A stretch of 64,000 nt of DNA, taken from positions 4,740,068-4,804,067 of the forward strand of contig NW_024468910.1 in assembly GCF_011745365.1 (NCBI RefSeq), written 5' to 3'. The translations under genes and the position numbers were made by a program. Shown in pieces: positions 44,953-56,649 of the stretch (position 1 is the first letter of the stretch; every line of letters starts with the position of its first letter). Origin of the DNA: Cryphonectria parasitica EP155 (Eukaryota; Ascomycota; Sordariomycetes; Diaporthales; Cryphonectriaceae). The notes under the pieces are model-generated. The model was given only the letters and a program-made list of their open reading frames with translations. It had not been told where the DNA came from and searched no databases.

Positions 44953-46513
44953 TTTGTTCTACTATTAATACAGTTCTGAGAGCTATTCATTAGTAGCTTA
45001 ATATATGCATTATTATGCCTTATTTTAAGAACTTCTCTGAATCTAATGCTAGATTTCTTAATGATTTGGATAATCTATTTCTATTCTTATACTAGGAATT
45101 ATTCATTCTTAATTTTTTTCGAAAAATGCAGCTTGTAGCTATAGCTGATATATAAGATTCAAGCAATTTCATAATAATTTCAGTATATATAGTTAATTCT
45201 AAAATCTTCATACTGAATTAATTCTATGCTATAAATAAGAATATAGATAAAGAATTCTTTAAAGCTAAGTTTATATACTATATATTCTGTATTATATATA
45301 TAAATATAGTAATATATGCTAGCGAAATTGAATATGCTATAGAGTATTGCTAAGTTTGCTTTACTAAAGCTAATAGTTTCTAATAAACTATTAATAAGCT
45401 TTAATAAGCTATTTGATTATTTATTAGGAAATGTTTCTTCAAATGCTTGTAAGAGCTATTCCATTTATTATTGCTTATAGTATTTCAAGGAATATCTTTC
45501 TTTATTATTTCTTCTGAAGACTAATTCTTTCTTAAAGATACTAAAGCAATCTAAGTTGCTATTATTCAGAACTATATTATAGATTAATTTCTTTCTTCTT
45601 ATTGCTAGTTGCTTAGTCTTTCTTTATAATGCTTTCAAGAACTATTCTGAATCTTCTTTATTTGAGAAGTATATTAAGCAGTTGTTATTATAGCAGAATG
45701 TTCAGCTAAGATTTCTATAATTAACAGAGTTTAATACTTGCTTCAAGGGAATATTTTTGCTTAATTGATTGAATTGCTATACTTGCATTATATTAAGCTA
45801 TTGTTCTTCGGAAACGAGTTTTCATTATCAAAGCTTCTTGAATTAGCAACAATCTTGTATAATATAGCTTGATTTATTGAAATTATAATAGTTTCAATTA
45901 TATATTTTTCTTATAATTGCATCTAATTCTATAGATTTAGCATAAGTATTTCCATTCTGTACTATGCTTTGCTGAAAATTTTTATTCTAGCTTTAGAATT
46001 AAAACTTTTTGCTAGTATTTAGCTGCAATTGCTATATAGATTAGCTTTCTTTCTTTTTGAACTTTTCTATTTATTATTTATAAAAATAGTTATTTATTCT
46101 AATAGCTATATTTAAGAATGCTATAAAGTCTTCAAGCTATTCTTATTTTGCAATTTTATTCTTAATTTCATTCTTAAGTTTCTTATAATAATATCTAATA
46201 AGATTCTTATTTTTCTATAAGAATTATATAGCAAATTACTTAAATTTAATTATATAAGCTAATGCTAATTTGATTTGCTTAAGATTTATTAGCTATTTAG
46301 CTATTATATATTCTTTATTAGAATTATTAAAGATATTTTTGAAAGCTTTTTCAAAATCTTCAAAAAAATCAAATATTTCCTTAGTAATTCTAGCATATGC
46401 ATTAGAATTATTAGCATATTCCAGATGATTGCAGAGAGAAGATCTATATTAGATAAAAGCGTTCTTCTTAAAGCGAGTTTTAGCAAAAATAACTTTTTCG
46501 AATTCTATAATAA
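44950..46513 (-). pseudogene. I gag remnant (truncated by J)
   Basis: Aligns with C 22290-23850 and H gag on minus. Knuckle region near 45880-45900. N-terminal part lost beyond J. Stops throughout. Confidence 0.7.
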
Positions 46514-46959
46514 TGTTATAACCCATCCAACATGCAGGTTACAGGATACGCTCCGCTAACAAAGAAACCAGGTATCACGACTCAACGCCGGACACCAGGC
46601 AGGATTACATAATCCAGGGTTAGGATTGTAAAGAAGGAAGGATCGCTAGATTCGCTAGCGATCCCAGCAAGCTTTACATCTTGAATTGCTAGATTCGCTA
46701 GCGATCCCAGCAATCCATACTGAAGAGCTGAATATATAATCATATATTCATTATTATTAGATAGATTCAGTATATAGCTCTTCAGTTATCAATCTAAGTA
46801 TCAGATTACTTTCTTACTCTGATAGCTTCAAAAGCAATAAATACTTATACGATTACTTAGTTGTATTTCCGTATTCAAAGCTTATATCTAACACTGCTTT
46901 TATTAGTATAAACTTTTTGTATACTTTGGAATCTTTGGATTATTGCGATATTTATTATA
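46514..46959 (+). repeat. 5' LTR of J
   Basis: 446 bp, TGTTATAACCCATCC...TTTATTATA. U3 contains a direct duplication of CTAGATTCGCTAGCGATCCC (about 46646-46672 and 46690-46712). Confidence 0.92.
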
Positions 46960-47501
46960 TTTTGATAATTCTTGTTCAAGAATAGTTCAGTATTATCTCC
47001 TTAAATAATATAGAATATAATAGCTTCTCAGAGATCCTCTTCGTTCTTATACGCCTCTACTCAGAAAGAATTAGTTAACTAAGTATACTAGCTTATTCAA
47101 TGTATTTAGAATCTATGCAATCAACAGCAGACTCAGAGCGCCATCATTGCTAATCAGCAAGCCTAGCTAGCTTAATAAGCTCAGCAAGCATAGTTTATCT
47201 CTATAATCACCAGTAATGCTGGAAAGATATATAAGATAAACAAGCTTGCTATATATAATAGTAATCAAAAGATATTGCATGAATTTCTTATCTACTATAG
47301 AGCATACTTCTTATATTATGCAACTTAGTTTACTAAGAAATCCGAGAAGATTATTTTTGCAGAAATTCATTTCGAAAAAAATGTTCTTATTTAATACAAG
47401 CCTTCTTTATATAATTACTTAGAGTATTAGAATAATTCTAATGTATATATTCAGAATACTAAGAATATATTCAATTTTTTTGCAAGCTTTGAGAAGATTC
47501 T

Positions 47502-47715
47502 TGTCAGGTGGAAAGGTTGCAAAGGCAATGTGGCGAGGTCTTTTCTTTCTTTCAGGGGTATACAACCAGAATAACATTGAGGCCTAAGGAGCTAAGTTCT
47601 GCTCAGCAGTGCTGACGTGGCTAGAAAGCCGCTTTATAGCCGCATATTGCTTAGTCATCCGTAATCCAGCTGGCTTAGCTAGCCCTGAGCCTTGCTGGCA
47701 CAATCAGCCCTGACA
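47502..47715 (+). repeat. Left 214-bp terminal repeat of K
   Basis: TGTCAGGTGGAAAGG...CAGCCCTGACA with 7-bp perfect terminal inversion (TGTCAGG/CCTGACA). A TTTATAGCC motif lies near 47632. Followed by GATTGTCCCCCCTTATC. Confidence 0.9.
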
Positions 47716-47766
47716 GATTGTCCCCCCTTATCAGGCCTTGTCCTCAAGGCTTTTGAGGCTTCCGAG

Positions 47767-47850
47767 CTTTCGTTGCTTTCAGGCTTCCGTTGCTCCCAGG
47801 CTTCCGTTGCTCCCAGGCTTCCGTTGCTTCCAGGCTTTCGCTGCTTCCTA
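47767..47850 (+). repeat. 17-bp short tandem repeat in K
   Basis: About five imperfect copies of CTTCCGTTGCTCCCAGG, leading into the 37-bp array. No coding meaning seen. Confidence 0.7.
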
Positions 47851-47879
47851 GCTGCTCCTACGCTTTCTCAATGCTTCAG

Positions 47880-48500
47880 GCTCTTAAGATCTCTCAGTGC
47901 TTCAGGCTTCTCAAAGCTTCTCAAGATCTCTCAGTGCCTCAGGTTTCTCAAAGCCTCTCAAGATCTCTCAGTGCCTCAGGCTTCTCAAGGCCTTTCAAGA
48001 TCTCTCAGTGCCTCAGGCTTCTAGGCCACTCAAGGTCTCTCAAGGTCTCTCAGTGCCTCAGGCCTCTCAAGATCTCTCAGTGCTTCAGGTTTCTCAAAGC
48101 TTCTCAAGATCTCTCAGTGCTTCAGGCCTCTCAAGGCCTCTCAAGGTCTCTCAGTGCCTCAGGCCTCTCCAGGCCTCTCAAGGTCTCTCAGTGCCTCAGG
48201 CCTCTCAAGGCCTCTCAAGATCTCTCAGTGCCTCAGGCTTCTAAGCCACTCAAGGTCTCTCAAGATCTCTCAGTGCCTCAGGCCTCTCAAGGCCTCTCAA
48301 GGTCTCTCAGTGCCTCAGGCCTCTCAAGGCCTCTCAAGATCTCTCAGTGCCTCAGGCTTCTCAAAGCTTCTCAAGATCTCTCAGTGCCTCAGGCTTCTAA
48401 GCCACTCAAGGTCTCTCAAGATCTCTCAGTGCCTCAGGCCTCTCAAGGCCTCTCAAGATCTCTCAGTGCCTCAGGCCTCTCAAGGCTTCTCAAGGCCTCT
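47880..48500 (+). repeat. 37-bp minisatellite in K, 16 units
   Basis: CTCTCAGTGC recurs at 47891, 47928, 47965, 48002, 48047, 48074, 48111, 48148, 48185, 48222, 48267, 48304, 48341, 48378, 48423 and 48460. Spacing is mainly 37, with 45 (three times), 27 and one further 45. Length variants come from gain or loss of a CTCAAGG(C/T)CT sub-unit. Because 37 is not a multiple of three and the unit has no stop, long open frames exist in all plus frames; they are by-products. Confidence 0.92.
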
Positions 48501-48917
48501 CAACCATCTCCCTTCTTCTCTTCTGGCTTCGTCCCCGAAGCCTGTGAAAAAAAAATCTCTTTTTAATCACATTCCAGACATAAGTCTTCCGAATGCAATA
48601 CCCGCGCTATATACGCTGCTCAGTTGCTGCTCCCTTAGCGCTTTATCCAGGCACTCTTCAGAACTTAAAGCTGTTTGATATAGATTGCAAGCCTTCTACC
48701 AGAAACTTAGTTTGCAGCTAAGAAGCTCAGCATTCAGAATAGCATTCCTGCAGCTATAACAGATAATTACAGCTTTCCATTTTGAGAATTGCTCTCTAGC
48801 AATTCTGAAGCTATTGCTATACTTCACTTTACTACTAAGCACAAAAGAATAATTAGTTTGCAATCTAATATCTAAATAACTTCAGTTGCTAAGCAGATAC
48901 TCCGCTTTAGCTCTATG
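48501..48917 (+). other. Unique spacer of K
   Basis: Non-repetitive stretch between arrays, with a run of nine A (about 48547). No convincing ORF or RNA gene. Confidence 0.6.
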
Positions 48918-49237
48918 CTCTTGCTCAAATAGCGAAGAGCATACTCTTGAAAACAGAAGATACTTAGATCTACTGCTTGCTTACTCTATTCTCTTGCTCA
49001 AATAACAAAGAATATACTCTTGAAAACAGAAGATACTCAGATCTACTGCTTGCTTACTCTGCTTTCTCGCTCGAATAGCGAAGAATATACTCTCAAAAAC
49101 AAAAGATACTCAGATCTATTGCTTGCTTACTCTGCTTTCTCGCTCGAATAGCGAAGAATATACTCTCGAAAACAGAAGATATTCAGATCTACTGCTTGCT
49201 TACTCTGCTCTCTTGCTTAAATAGCAAAGAATATATT
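48918..49237 (+). repeat. 73-bp minisatellite in K, about 4.3 units
   Basis: Units start TCTTGCTC(A/G)AATAGCGAAG at about 48918, 48991, 49064 and 49137, with a partial unit after. Each contains AGATCTACTGCTTGCTTACT. Differences are largely C/T and G/A. Confidence 0.85.
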
Positions 49238-49242
49238 TTATT

Positions 49243-50030
49243 CTAGCTTAGTAACTCGAATACTCTGAATTTCTTCTGAATGCTTCTTATATGCTGCTTG
49301 CATACTGCTTGCTTGCTATTTGCTTTAGCTTAGCAACTCGAATGCTCTGAATCTCTTCTAAATGCTTCTTATATGCTGCTTGCATACTGCTTGCTCGCTA
49401 TTTGCTCTAGCTTAGCAACTCGAATGCTCTGAATCTCTTCTGAATGCTTCTTGCATGCTGCTTGCATACTGCTTGCTTGCTATTTGCTCTAGCTTAGCAA
49501 CTCGAATGCTCTGAATCTCTTCTAAATGCTTCTCATATGCTGCTTGCATACTGCTTGCTCAACACTGCTTACTTGCTGTATGCTCTAGCTTAGCAACTCG
49601 AATGCTCTGAATCTCTTCTGAATGCTTCTTGCATGCTGCTTGCATACTGCTTGCTCGATACTGCTTGCTCGCTATATGCTCTAGCTTAGCAACTCAAATA
49701 CTCTGAATCTCTTCTGAACGCTTCTCGCACGCTGCTTGCATACTGCTTGCTCGCTGTTTGCTCTAGCTTAGCAACTCGAATGCTTTGAATCTCTTCTGAA
49801 TGCTTCTTGCATGCTGCTTGCATACTGCTTGCTCGCTATTTGCTCTAGCTTAGCAACTCGAATGCTCTGAATCTCTTCTGAATGCTTCTCGCATGCTGCT
49901 TGCATACTGCTTGCTTGATACTGCTTGCTCACTGTATGCTCTAGCTTAGCAACTCGAATGCTCTGAATCTCTTCTGAACACTTCTCGCATGCTGCTTGCA
50001 TACTGCTTGCTCAGCACTGCTTGCTCGCTG
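49243..50030 (+). repeat. 82/96-bp minisatellite in K, 9 units
   Basis: AGCTTAG recurs at 49245, 49327, 49409, 49491, 49587, 49683, 49765, 49847 and 49943. Spacing is 82 or 96 bp; the longer units carry 14 extra bases of the CTTGCTC..ACTG type. Core: AACTCGAATGCTCTGAATCT. Minus-strand open frames across it (49768-50314) are repeat artefacts. Confidence 0.9.
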
Positions 50031-50238
50031 TATTCAAGGCTCGAAAGCTCGAAAATCGAAGGCTCGGAGGTCAAAGGCTCGAAGGTTAAAAGCTCGAAGA
50101 TCAAAGGCTCGAAGGTTCGAAAAGAATAGTAGTCTGATCGTTTGCTCTGCTCCTGCTCAGTGTTAGCGCTGCTCCTAGGGAAAAAAAAGATAGAAAGCCT
50201 CGCCGGATTGCCTCCTTTAAAAGGGCCAGGCCTCAAAC
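50031..50238 (+). repeat. Short GCTCGAAGGT repeats and right interior of K
   Basis: 50036-50120 is a run of about 14-15-bp repeats built on AAAGGCTCGAAGGT. It is followed by about 100 bp with an A-rich purine run (GGGAAAAAAAAGATAGAAAG, 50179-50198) and CCTTTAAAAGGGCC near 50215. The purine run is a possible plus-strand primer, though not adjacent to the terminal repeat. Confidence 0.6.
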
Positions 50239-50452
50239 TGTCAGGTGGAAAGGTTGCAAAGGCAATGTGGCGAGGTCTTTTCTTTCTTTCAGGGGTATAC
50301 AACCAGAATAACATTGAGGCCTAAGGAGCTAAGTTCTGCTCAGCAGTGCTGACGTGGCTAGAAAGCCGCTTTATAGCCGCATATTGCTTAGTCATCCGTA
50401 ATCCAGCTGGCTTAGCTAGCCCTGAGCCTTGCTGGCACAATCAGCCCTGACA
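50239..50452 (+). repeat. Right 214-bp terminal repeat of K
   Basis: Identical on inspection to 47502-47715; ends CCCTGACA and is followed by ATTCT. Confidence 0.9.
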
Positions 50453-51894
50453 ATTCTTAAGAAGATTTTTAGCAATTCTAATAAAGAATATATTATAGCT
50501 TAGTAACTTATAAATCTTAAGCAGACCAAGTTAGCTTCTGCTTATATAATTAAATTTAAGCAATTCTTAGCAAGATTTCTATAGAAAGATAAGAATCTTA
50601 TAAAATATTATTATAAGAAATTCAAGAATAATATTAAGAATAAAATCTCTAAGCAGAATTAGCTAGAAAACTTTGTAATATTCTTTAATTAAGCAATTTA
50701 TATTAATAATTAACTATATAAATAATAAATAAAGAAATTTAAAAAGAAAGAAAGCTAGATTTAGAGATTTTCAGCTAATATAAGCAAGAAATTTTAATAT
50801 AAAAATAGCAATCAATATAGCAGTATAGCTTAAAGCAGTATTATATATGCTAGTTTTATAAAACTTAATATTACTAATAAGTAGTATAGCAAGAAGAATA
50901 ATATTACTTGCTATAATTGCAATAAATAGAGATATATATTATATAACTGCTATTAACTTCGAAAGAATAAATAGCAACTAATTTAGAAAGAATGCTAAAT
51001 GAATATTGCTTAGTAATAGAAATCCAATTAACTAAGCAAAAACATTCTCTTAGAGCAAGTATTGAATTCTATTAATTATAAAAATCTTAGCTAGATATTC
51101 TGCTATAATAATAACTGCTTAATATATCTTTCGAGTAAGAAAAGCTCAGAATAGTTCTCTTAGAAATCTAGATGCTATAGGCAGATAGCAATAGAAAAGC
51201 AAGAATATATGCTTAGTATAATTACAAGTAGCAATAACTCGAATTGCTTCAATATTACTAAATAAAGCATTCAGGTATTAAAGAAAAGATTTAGTAATAA
51301 TACTCTTTATTATTTCTTATTATTTATGCTAAGCATTATAATTAGAAATATAAATAAGGGATGATATTCTCTTAGCTATTAATATAAATACTTAAATAAT
51401 ATTGAAAATATCTTTCAAATAATAGAAGAATTAAGCTAGAGTAAATGATTTAGCAATTTATTAGAGTTTTCTGTAAATAGCGAACTTAATAGCTCTATAG
51501 AAGTTTGGAAAGAAAGATTTTTCTTTAGTATTAGATAGAATAAGAAAATAATATGAATTAAATATCTTGTTTATGAGATAAGGCTAGAAAAGCTCTTTAT
51601 TTATATCTTCTTGCAGAATATTAAAGCATAATAAGATAAGAATTCTTGAATCAGCTTATTTTATAATTTATATTATGAGCTGATATGAATCTTCTATACT
51701 TATTATAGCTGCAGAGTGCATTTCTTGGAAAAAGTGCAATATAAATAGTTTTCCATTAGAGAATCAGAATAAGTTCTTCAGGCTATTAAGAAATAAGAGC
51801 TTTGCTTTAGAGAAGTTCTCAACAGATAATATAACAATATATATATTAAGCTATTAGATAATTGCTTTAAGCAATGCATAAATAAGAAAATAGA

Positions 51895-54800
51895 GTAGTA
51901 GCAATACAGAATAATATTCTGTATAATTTATATTAATAATAAGATTTGCAACTAGTATTAATAGAAAAAAGATTAGAAATAATAATGATATGAGCAAAAG
52001 CAAGCTAAAAAGCTTGCTTAAGAAGCAGCAAAGCAAGCTTAAAGAAAGAATAAGCAGCTTTTAATAATCTTAAAAGGCTAGGATTGCTTATAAAGGGATT
52101 GCAGATGATTAGATTAGAATAGTTTCTATATAAAGCTTTTAAAGTAGATTATGCTTATATTAAGCTCGATATATATATTCAAGAATATAAGTATAGCATA
52201 TTATTGAATAATAATGCTTAAAGAAACTTTATATTCTTATATATTATTAATCAAGCATAATTATAATGGAAATGAAAGAAGCAGCTATATACTCTTAGCA
52301 TTATAGAAGAATAATCTATTATATATAATTAAGAAGTAATTAATAAGAAGATTAATCATCTATCTATTTTAATTCAAGAATATATAATTAGAGTTTTCTT
52401 TAATATTATAAATATAATATAGTATAAGCTAATTATGAAACTTCTATAGCTTAAAGAGCATAATTCTTGAATTGATTGAATTACTAGCTAGATCTTATAA
52501 GAATAAGCTATATTCAGAGAGATAATTGCAATTAATAATATAGAATAAAAATTAATTATTAAAGAATACTCAGAAAAAGAAGCTTCAAACAACTTTATAT
52601 ATACTTTCAAGCTAGCAGAGCTAGCAATTTAAGAAGAAGAATTTAGTAATAAGCAAACTCAAATAGTGCTAAAGTGCTAACAGATTAGCAAAATAATAGA
52701 AGCAAAACTCTCAGCAAATTAGTTCGCTTCAGAGCAACAAGAAAGAGCTTCAGAATATAAATTATAGATTTATATAAAAATCTCGAAACTAGACTTTCGA
52801 GCAATCAATTCAGCTTAGAGCGAACGCTCAAAGCTTCCAAAAACGCTACTAAAAACAACAAGCAGAAAGAAGTATGCTTAATAGTATCTACTATTCTTCC
52901 AAGTAGCAAAAACAATATATGAATCAGAACTAATACTTATAAGCATATTACAGAAATACTACAAATTCAAGAAATTATTCCAGAAAGAATTAAATATAGG
53001 ATTGCTAGAATATAGCTTATATAATTACAAGATTCTGCTATAAGAAGAAAAACAGCTTAAATTCTTTCCTATTTACAAACTAGATAAGATATAATTAGAA
53101 ATACTTAAGAAATATCTTAATAAGAATCTTAAAAAGAAATATATATAATTATTGCAATTATTAGCAAAATATCTTATTCTATTTATACTTAAAAAGAATA
53201 GCAAGCTTAAACTATATATTAATTATAAGCAACTTAATAATATTATAATTAAGAATTAATATTTATTACTACTTATTAAGAAATTATAAAATAGATTATA
53301 AGAAGTATAATAATTTATAGCTTTAAACTTGAAAAAAGCTTATAATCTAATTAGAATAAAGAAGAAAGAAGAATAAAAGATTGCTTTCAGAATATGCTAT
53401 AAATACTATAAATATTTGATTATATTCTTTAATTTAATAAATATTCTAGCTTTATTCCAAGAAATAATTAATTATATTCTATATAAGTATCTGAATTAAT
53501 TCATTATTATATATCTTAATAATATTCTTATTTATTCTTAAATATTAAAAGAATATAAGAAATATATAAAAGCAGTATTATAAATGCTTTAGAATATAAA
53601 ACTTCTTATAGAATCTGCAAAGAATTACTTTTATATATAAAAAATTAATTATCTCGAATTTACAATTAAGCTAGAATGCATCAAGCTATAGAAAAATAAG
53701 ATAGAAGTTATTAGAAATTAGCTAATTCTTAGAAATATTAGAAATATTAAATCTTTTCTTGAATATATCAATTTCTACAAGCAGTTTATTAAGAACTATA
53801 GCTAGATTGCATATTCTCTTACAAATCTTATCAAGAAGAAGCAGCTTTTCGAATAAACCTTTAAAGTATAAGAAGCTTTCAAGAAAATTATTAAGCATAT
53901 TATTTCAGAACTAATTCTATATAAAACAAACTCTTATAAATCTTTTGAAATTGAAATCAATATATTAGAATATGTATTTAAGAAATAACTTGATTAGTAA
54001 GATAATCAAGAGTATTTAAGAATTATAAGTAACTTTTCGAAAAAGTTAAACAGCTTAGAAATTAACTACAGAATCCTAAATTAGAAGCTTATAGTAATAA
54101 TAAAAGCTTTCAAGAAATAGCAATACTATCTTATTAATATATAATATTTAATTATAATTTACTTAGATTATAAGAATCTAACTATATTTATAATAATCAA
54201 AGTTTTAAATAAATAATAAGTTAGATAAGCAGAATTTCTCTTATAGTTTAACTTCAAGATTATGCATTGCAAGAGCTCAGAAAATGAACAAGCAAACGCT
54301 CTTAGCAGAAAATCAGATTATTGAAATGCAGATTCCTCAGATATATAGAATATCTTTGCTTAAAACGAATCAGAAAATCTTGTTAATATATATAGAAAGC
54401 TAAATACTGCTTTCAGAATTAAATTCTCAGAAAAGAATTCAGAATTAATAATTTCAAATAAATAAGATAACTATATCAAGAATATATACAATATATTAGT
54501 ATATAAATATTAGAGAATTAAAGCAATTTATAAATATATTAGAAGATATTAGAGTTTATTAAGCTTTAGGAAAAGAATTAAGAATATCTTATAATAATAT
54601 AATAGCTATAAGAAGAATAAAATAGAAAGATATAAGTCTTATAAACTACTGTACTTCTTACTAATACTTATAATTATTTAGCAATCTATTAATCTAAACT
54701 TTATTATCAAGCTATCTTTCTTATAAGAACTCTTAACTAAGATACAATATAATAGCATTCTAATAGTAATTTGCAAACTAAGCAAGTATACTTATTTTCT

Positions 54801-55740
54801 TTTCTATAAAGAAAGCAGTATAATAAAAGAACTTACATATGCATTTCTTAGAATAATTATTGCTAATTATAGTATGTTAGAAGAAGTAATCTCTAATAGA
54901 AATAGAAAATTCAACTCAAAGTTTTAAACTTTGCTTATAAAACAGCTTAGAATATACTATAGAATATTTATAGCATTTTACTTATAAACAGATAAATAGA
55001 TAAAAAGAATAAATTAGATTATTAAATAGTATTTTTAATATTATATTAACTAGAAATAGAATAATTAAATTAATCTATTGCTTCTTATACAGTTTGCTTA
55101 TAATAATGCAAATATAAATATAATAAAGAAGTTATTATTCTTTATATTTTATAAATATAATCTAATAGCTTATTACAAAATATTGCTAGAAGCAGATATA
55201 GAAGCTGCAGATAAAAGAATTAAGAAGATTAAGAAGATTTAGAAGAAATTCCAGTTAGAATTATAATTTATTCAGAAACAAATAGTATAGTATGCAAACT
55301 TTAAAAGAATTGAGAGATTAATTCTATAGAAAAAAGATAAGATTTATCTATTTCAAAAAAATATTAAAATAACTAGATCTAGCAATAAACTTGATTATAA
55401 GAAGCTAGAATTATTTAAAATCTTGCAATAGATTTCTCTAGTTAATTATAAATTAATATTATTTTATAAAATAAGAATATATTTAATTTTCTATATCTTA
55501 TTACTAGAATTAGCAATATAGGAAATATTAGCAGATAATATAGCAGAAGTAGAAAATAATAAATTAGAATATAAGATAGAAAAGATTCTTAAGTATAGAA
55601 ATATAGATAATACAAGAGAATATCTTATTAAATAAAAAGATTATCTAGCAAGCGAAAATTCGTAGAAATTATAGAAAAATATCAAAAATGCTTAGAAAAA
55701 AATAGCTAAGTATTGGAAAAGAAAAGAAATCAGCACTTAG
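51895..55740 (+). pseudogene. J pol remnant
   Basis: Phase preserved over 3846 nt to TAG 55738-55740, the same length as B pol. Protease region near 52200 (LLNNNA-type). RT has YLNN-type core near 53510-53530. RNase H shows KIMHCKSSENEQANALSRKS (about 54260-54315). Integrase near 54740-55150, chromodomain near 55560-55720 with stops at Trp. Non-functional. Confidence 0.82.
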
Positions 55741-56125
55741 AACAGTTGCTCTGCTCTGAACCGAAACTCAGAAGCTTCAGAAATCTCACTCTCCAGAAAA
55801 CTCAACCAGTTCATCACAGAGCTTCTCAAATCTATGGAATTTCAGTTGAAACTCTTAAAAGAAGAATTTCCAGCTACAACAGCAGATTCCTTAGCTACTA
55901 CAGCCTGCATTTCAGCAGCAATATATATCTTCTCAGCTTCAGCTTTCTTAGCTTCTTTCTTCTCAAGCTCTTTAAGATTCTTAAGATCTTAATAAATAGC
56001 TTAAGATATTCTTTTATATTATATTTTCTTTTATTAATATAGCTTAATCAACTTTAGCTTTAACTCTTCTATCTTATTCTTCAGTTTTTAGTATTAAGTA
56101 GAAATAAGAAGAAGTTTAGCAGTAT
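55737..56125 (-). pseudogene. Antisense accessory ORF of J, C-terminal part
   Basis: C-terminal portion on minus ending TAA (TTA at 55737-55739) overlapping the pol stop. Split by L after 56125; the N-terminal part is at 63559-63787. Without L and one duplication the total is 618 nt, in phase. RIP-type stops present. Confidence 0.65.
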
Positions 56126-56593
56126 TGTTATGACTCATTCAACATGCAGGTTACCAGCCAGGATACCCGGAACAACTGTCCGGAAAGACAGAGAAGGATT
56201 CAACATCACAAGAACTAAGGCTTACATAAGCAAGGATTAGGATTACAGAATTAGAATGGATCAGTAGCTGATCCATGATAATCCGGATCAGTTGGATTAC
56301 CCAGATGATCCAAAGAATCCAACAACTAACACTACTAACAGAACTAAAGAAGCTGAATATATAAGAACACATTCATCCTCATTAGATAGATCTTATATAT
56401 AGCTCTTCAGTTATTAATCTAAATATCAGATTATTCTCTATTCTAATAGCTCTAAAAGCAGTAAATACTTGTATTGCTTACTAAGACTTATATAGTTCTG
56501 TATTTAAGAACTTGATACTTTAATACTATTCTTGTTAGCATAAATCCTTTTTGTATACTTTGGAATCTTCGGATTGCTGCAGTATTTATTACA
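56126..56593 (+). repeat. 5' LTR of L
   Basis: 468 bp, TGTTATGACTCATTC...TATTTATTACA. U3 shows GGATCAGTAGCTGATCCATG-type palindromes. TATATAAG and the right arm AGCTCTTCAGT conserved. Confidence 0.92.
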
Positions 56594-56649
56594 TTTTGAT
56601 AATTCTTGTTCAAGAATAGTTTAGTATTACTTCTTGAGCAATACGGAAT

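Larger units (their letters stand above)
39981..46513 (-). mobile_element. Gypsy chromovirus I, 3' part
   Basis: Minus-strand element with 3' LTR (39981-40424), antisense ORF, pol and most of gag. Interrupted at 46513/46514 by J inside gag, with the rest beyond the window. Inserted in G after ACTAT (39976-39980). Pol has a net frameshift (span 3812 nt to the junction). Confidence 0.85.
47502..50452 (+). mobile_element. Element K: non-autonomous LTR element with minisatellite interior
   Basis: 2951 bp. 214-bp direct terminal repeats (47502-47715, 50239-50452) look identical by eye, begin TGTCAGG and end CCTGACA, and are flanked by perfect 5-bp duplication ATTCT (47497-47501 / 50453-50457). 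The interior has no gag, protease, RT, RNase H or integrase; it is short tandem repeats, several arrays and about 400 bp of unique sequence. LARD/TRIM-like by structure. GC content is well above the host and RIP is slight, so a late arrival. No canonical tRNA primer site recognised after the left repeat; orientation is arbitrary. Confidence 0.85.
47017..51898 (+). pseudogene. J gag, split by K
   Basis: Gag pieces 47017-47501 and 50453-51898. After removal of K plus one duplication (2956 bp) the phase is preserved (642 codons). Gln/Ala stretch decayed (47120-47200). Knuckle near 50910-50960 reads CYNCNK*RYILYNCY. Heavy RIP-type stops. Confidence 0.78.

Noticed and set aside
47790..48566. 258-codon frame and overlapping frames in the 37-bp array as a Ser/Leu-rich repeat protein
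   Set aside because: Three frames are open at once because the unit is stop-free and 37 bp long; no start context or conserved frame.
49243..50030. CRISPR-like array
   Set aside because: Units are near-identical over their whole length with no unique spacers, in a eukaryotic transposon; a minisatellite, not CRISPR.
49946..50314. 122-codon minus frame spanning the right end of K
   Set aside because: Runs from the terminal repeat through the short repeats into the 96-bp array; composition follows the repeats and no domain is visible.
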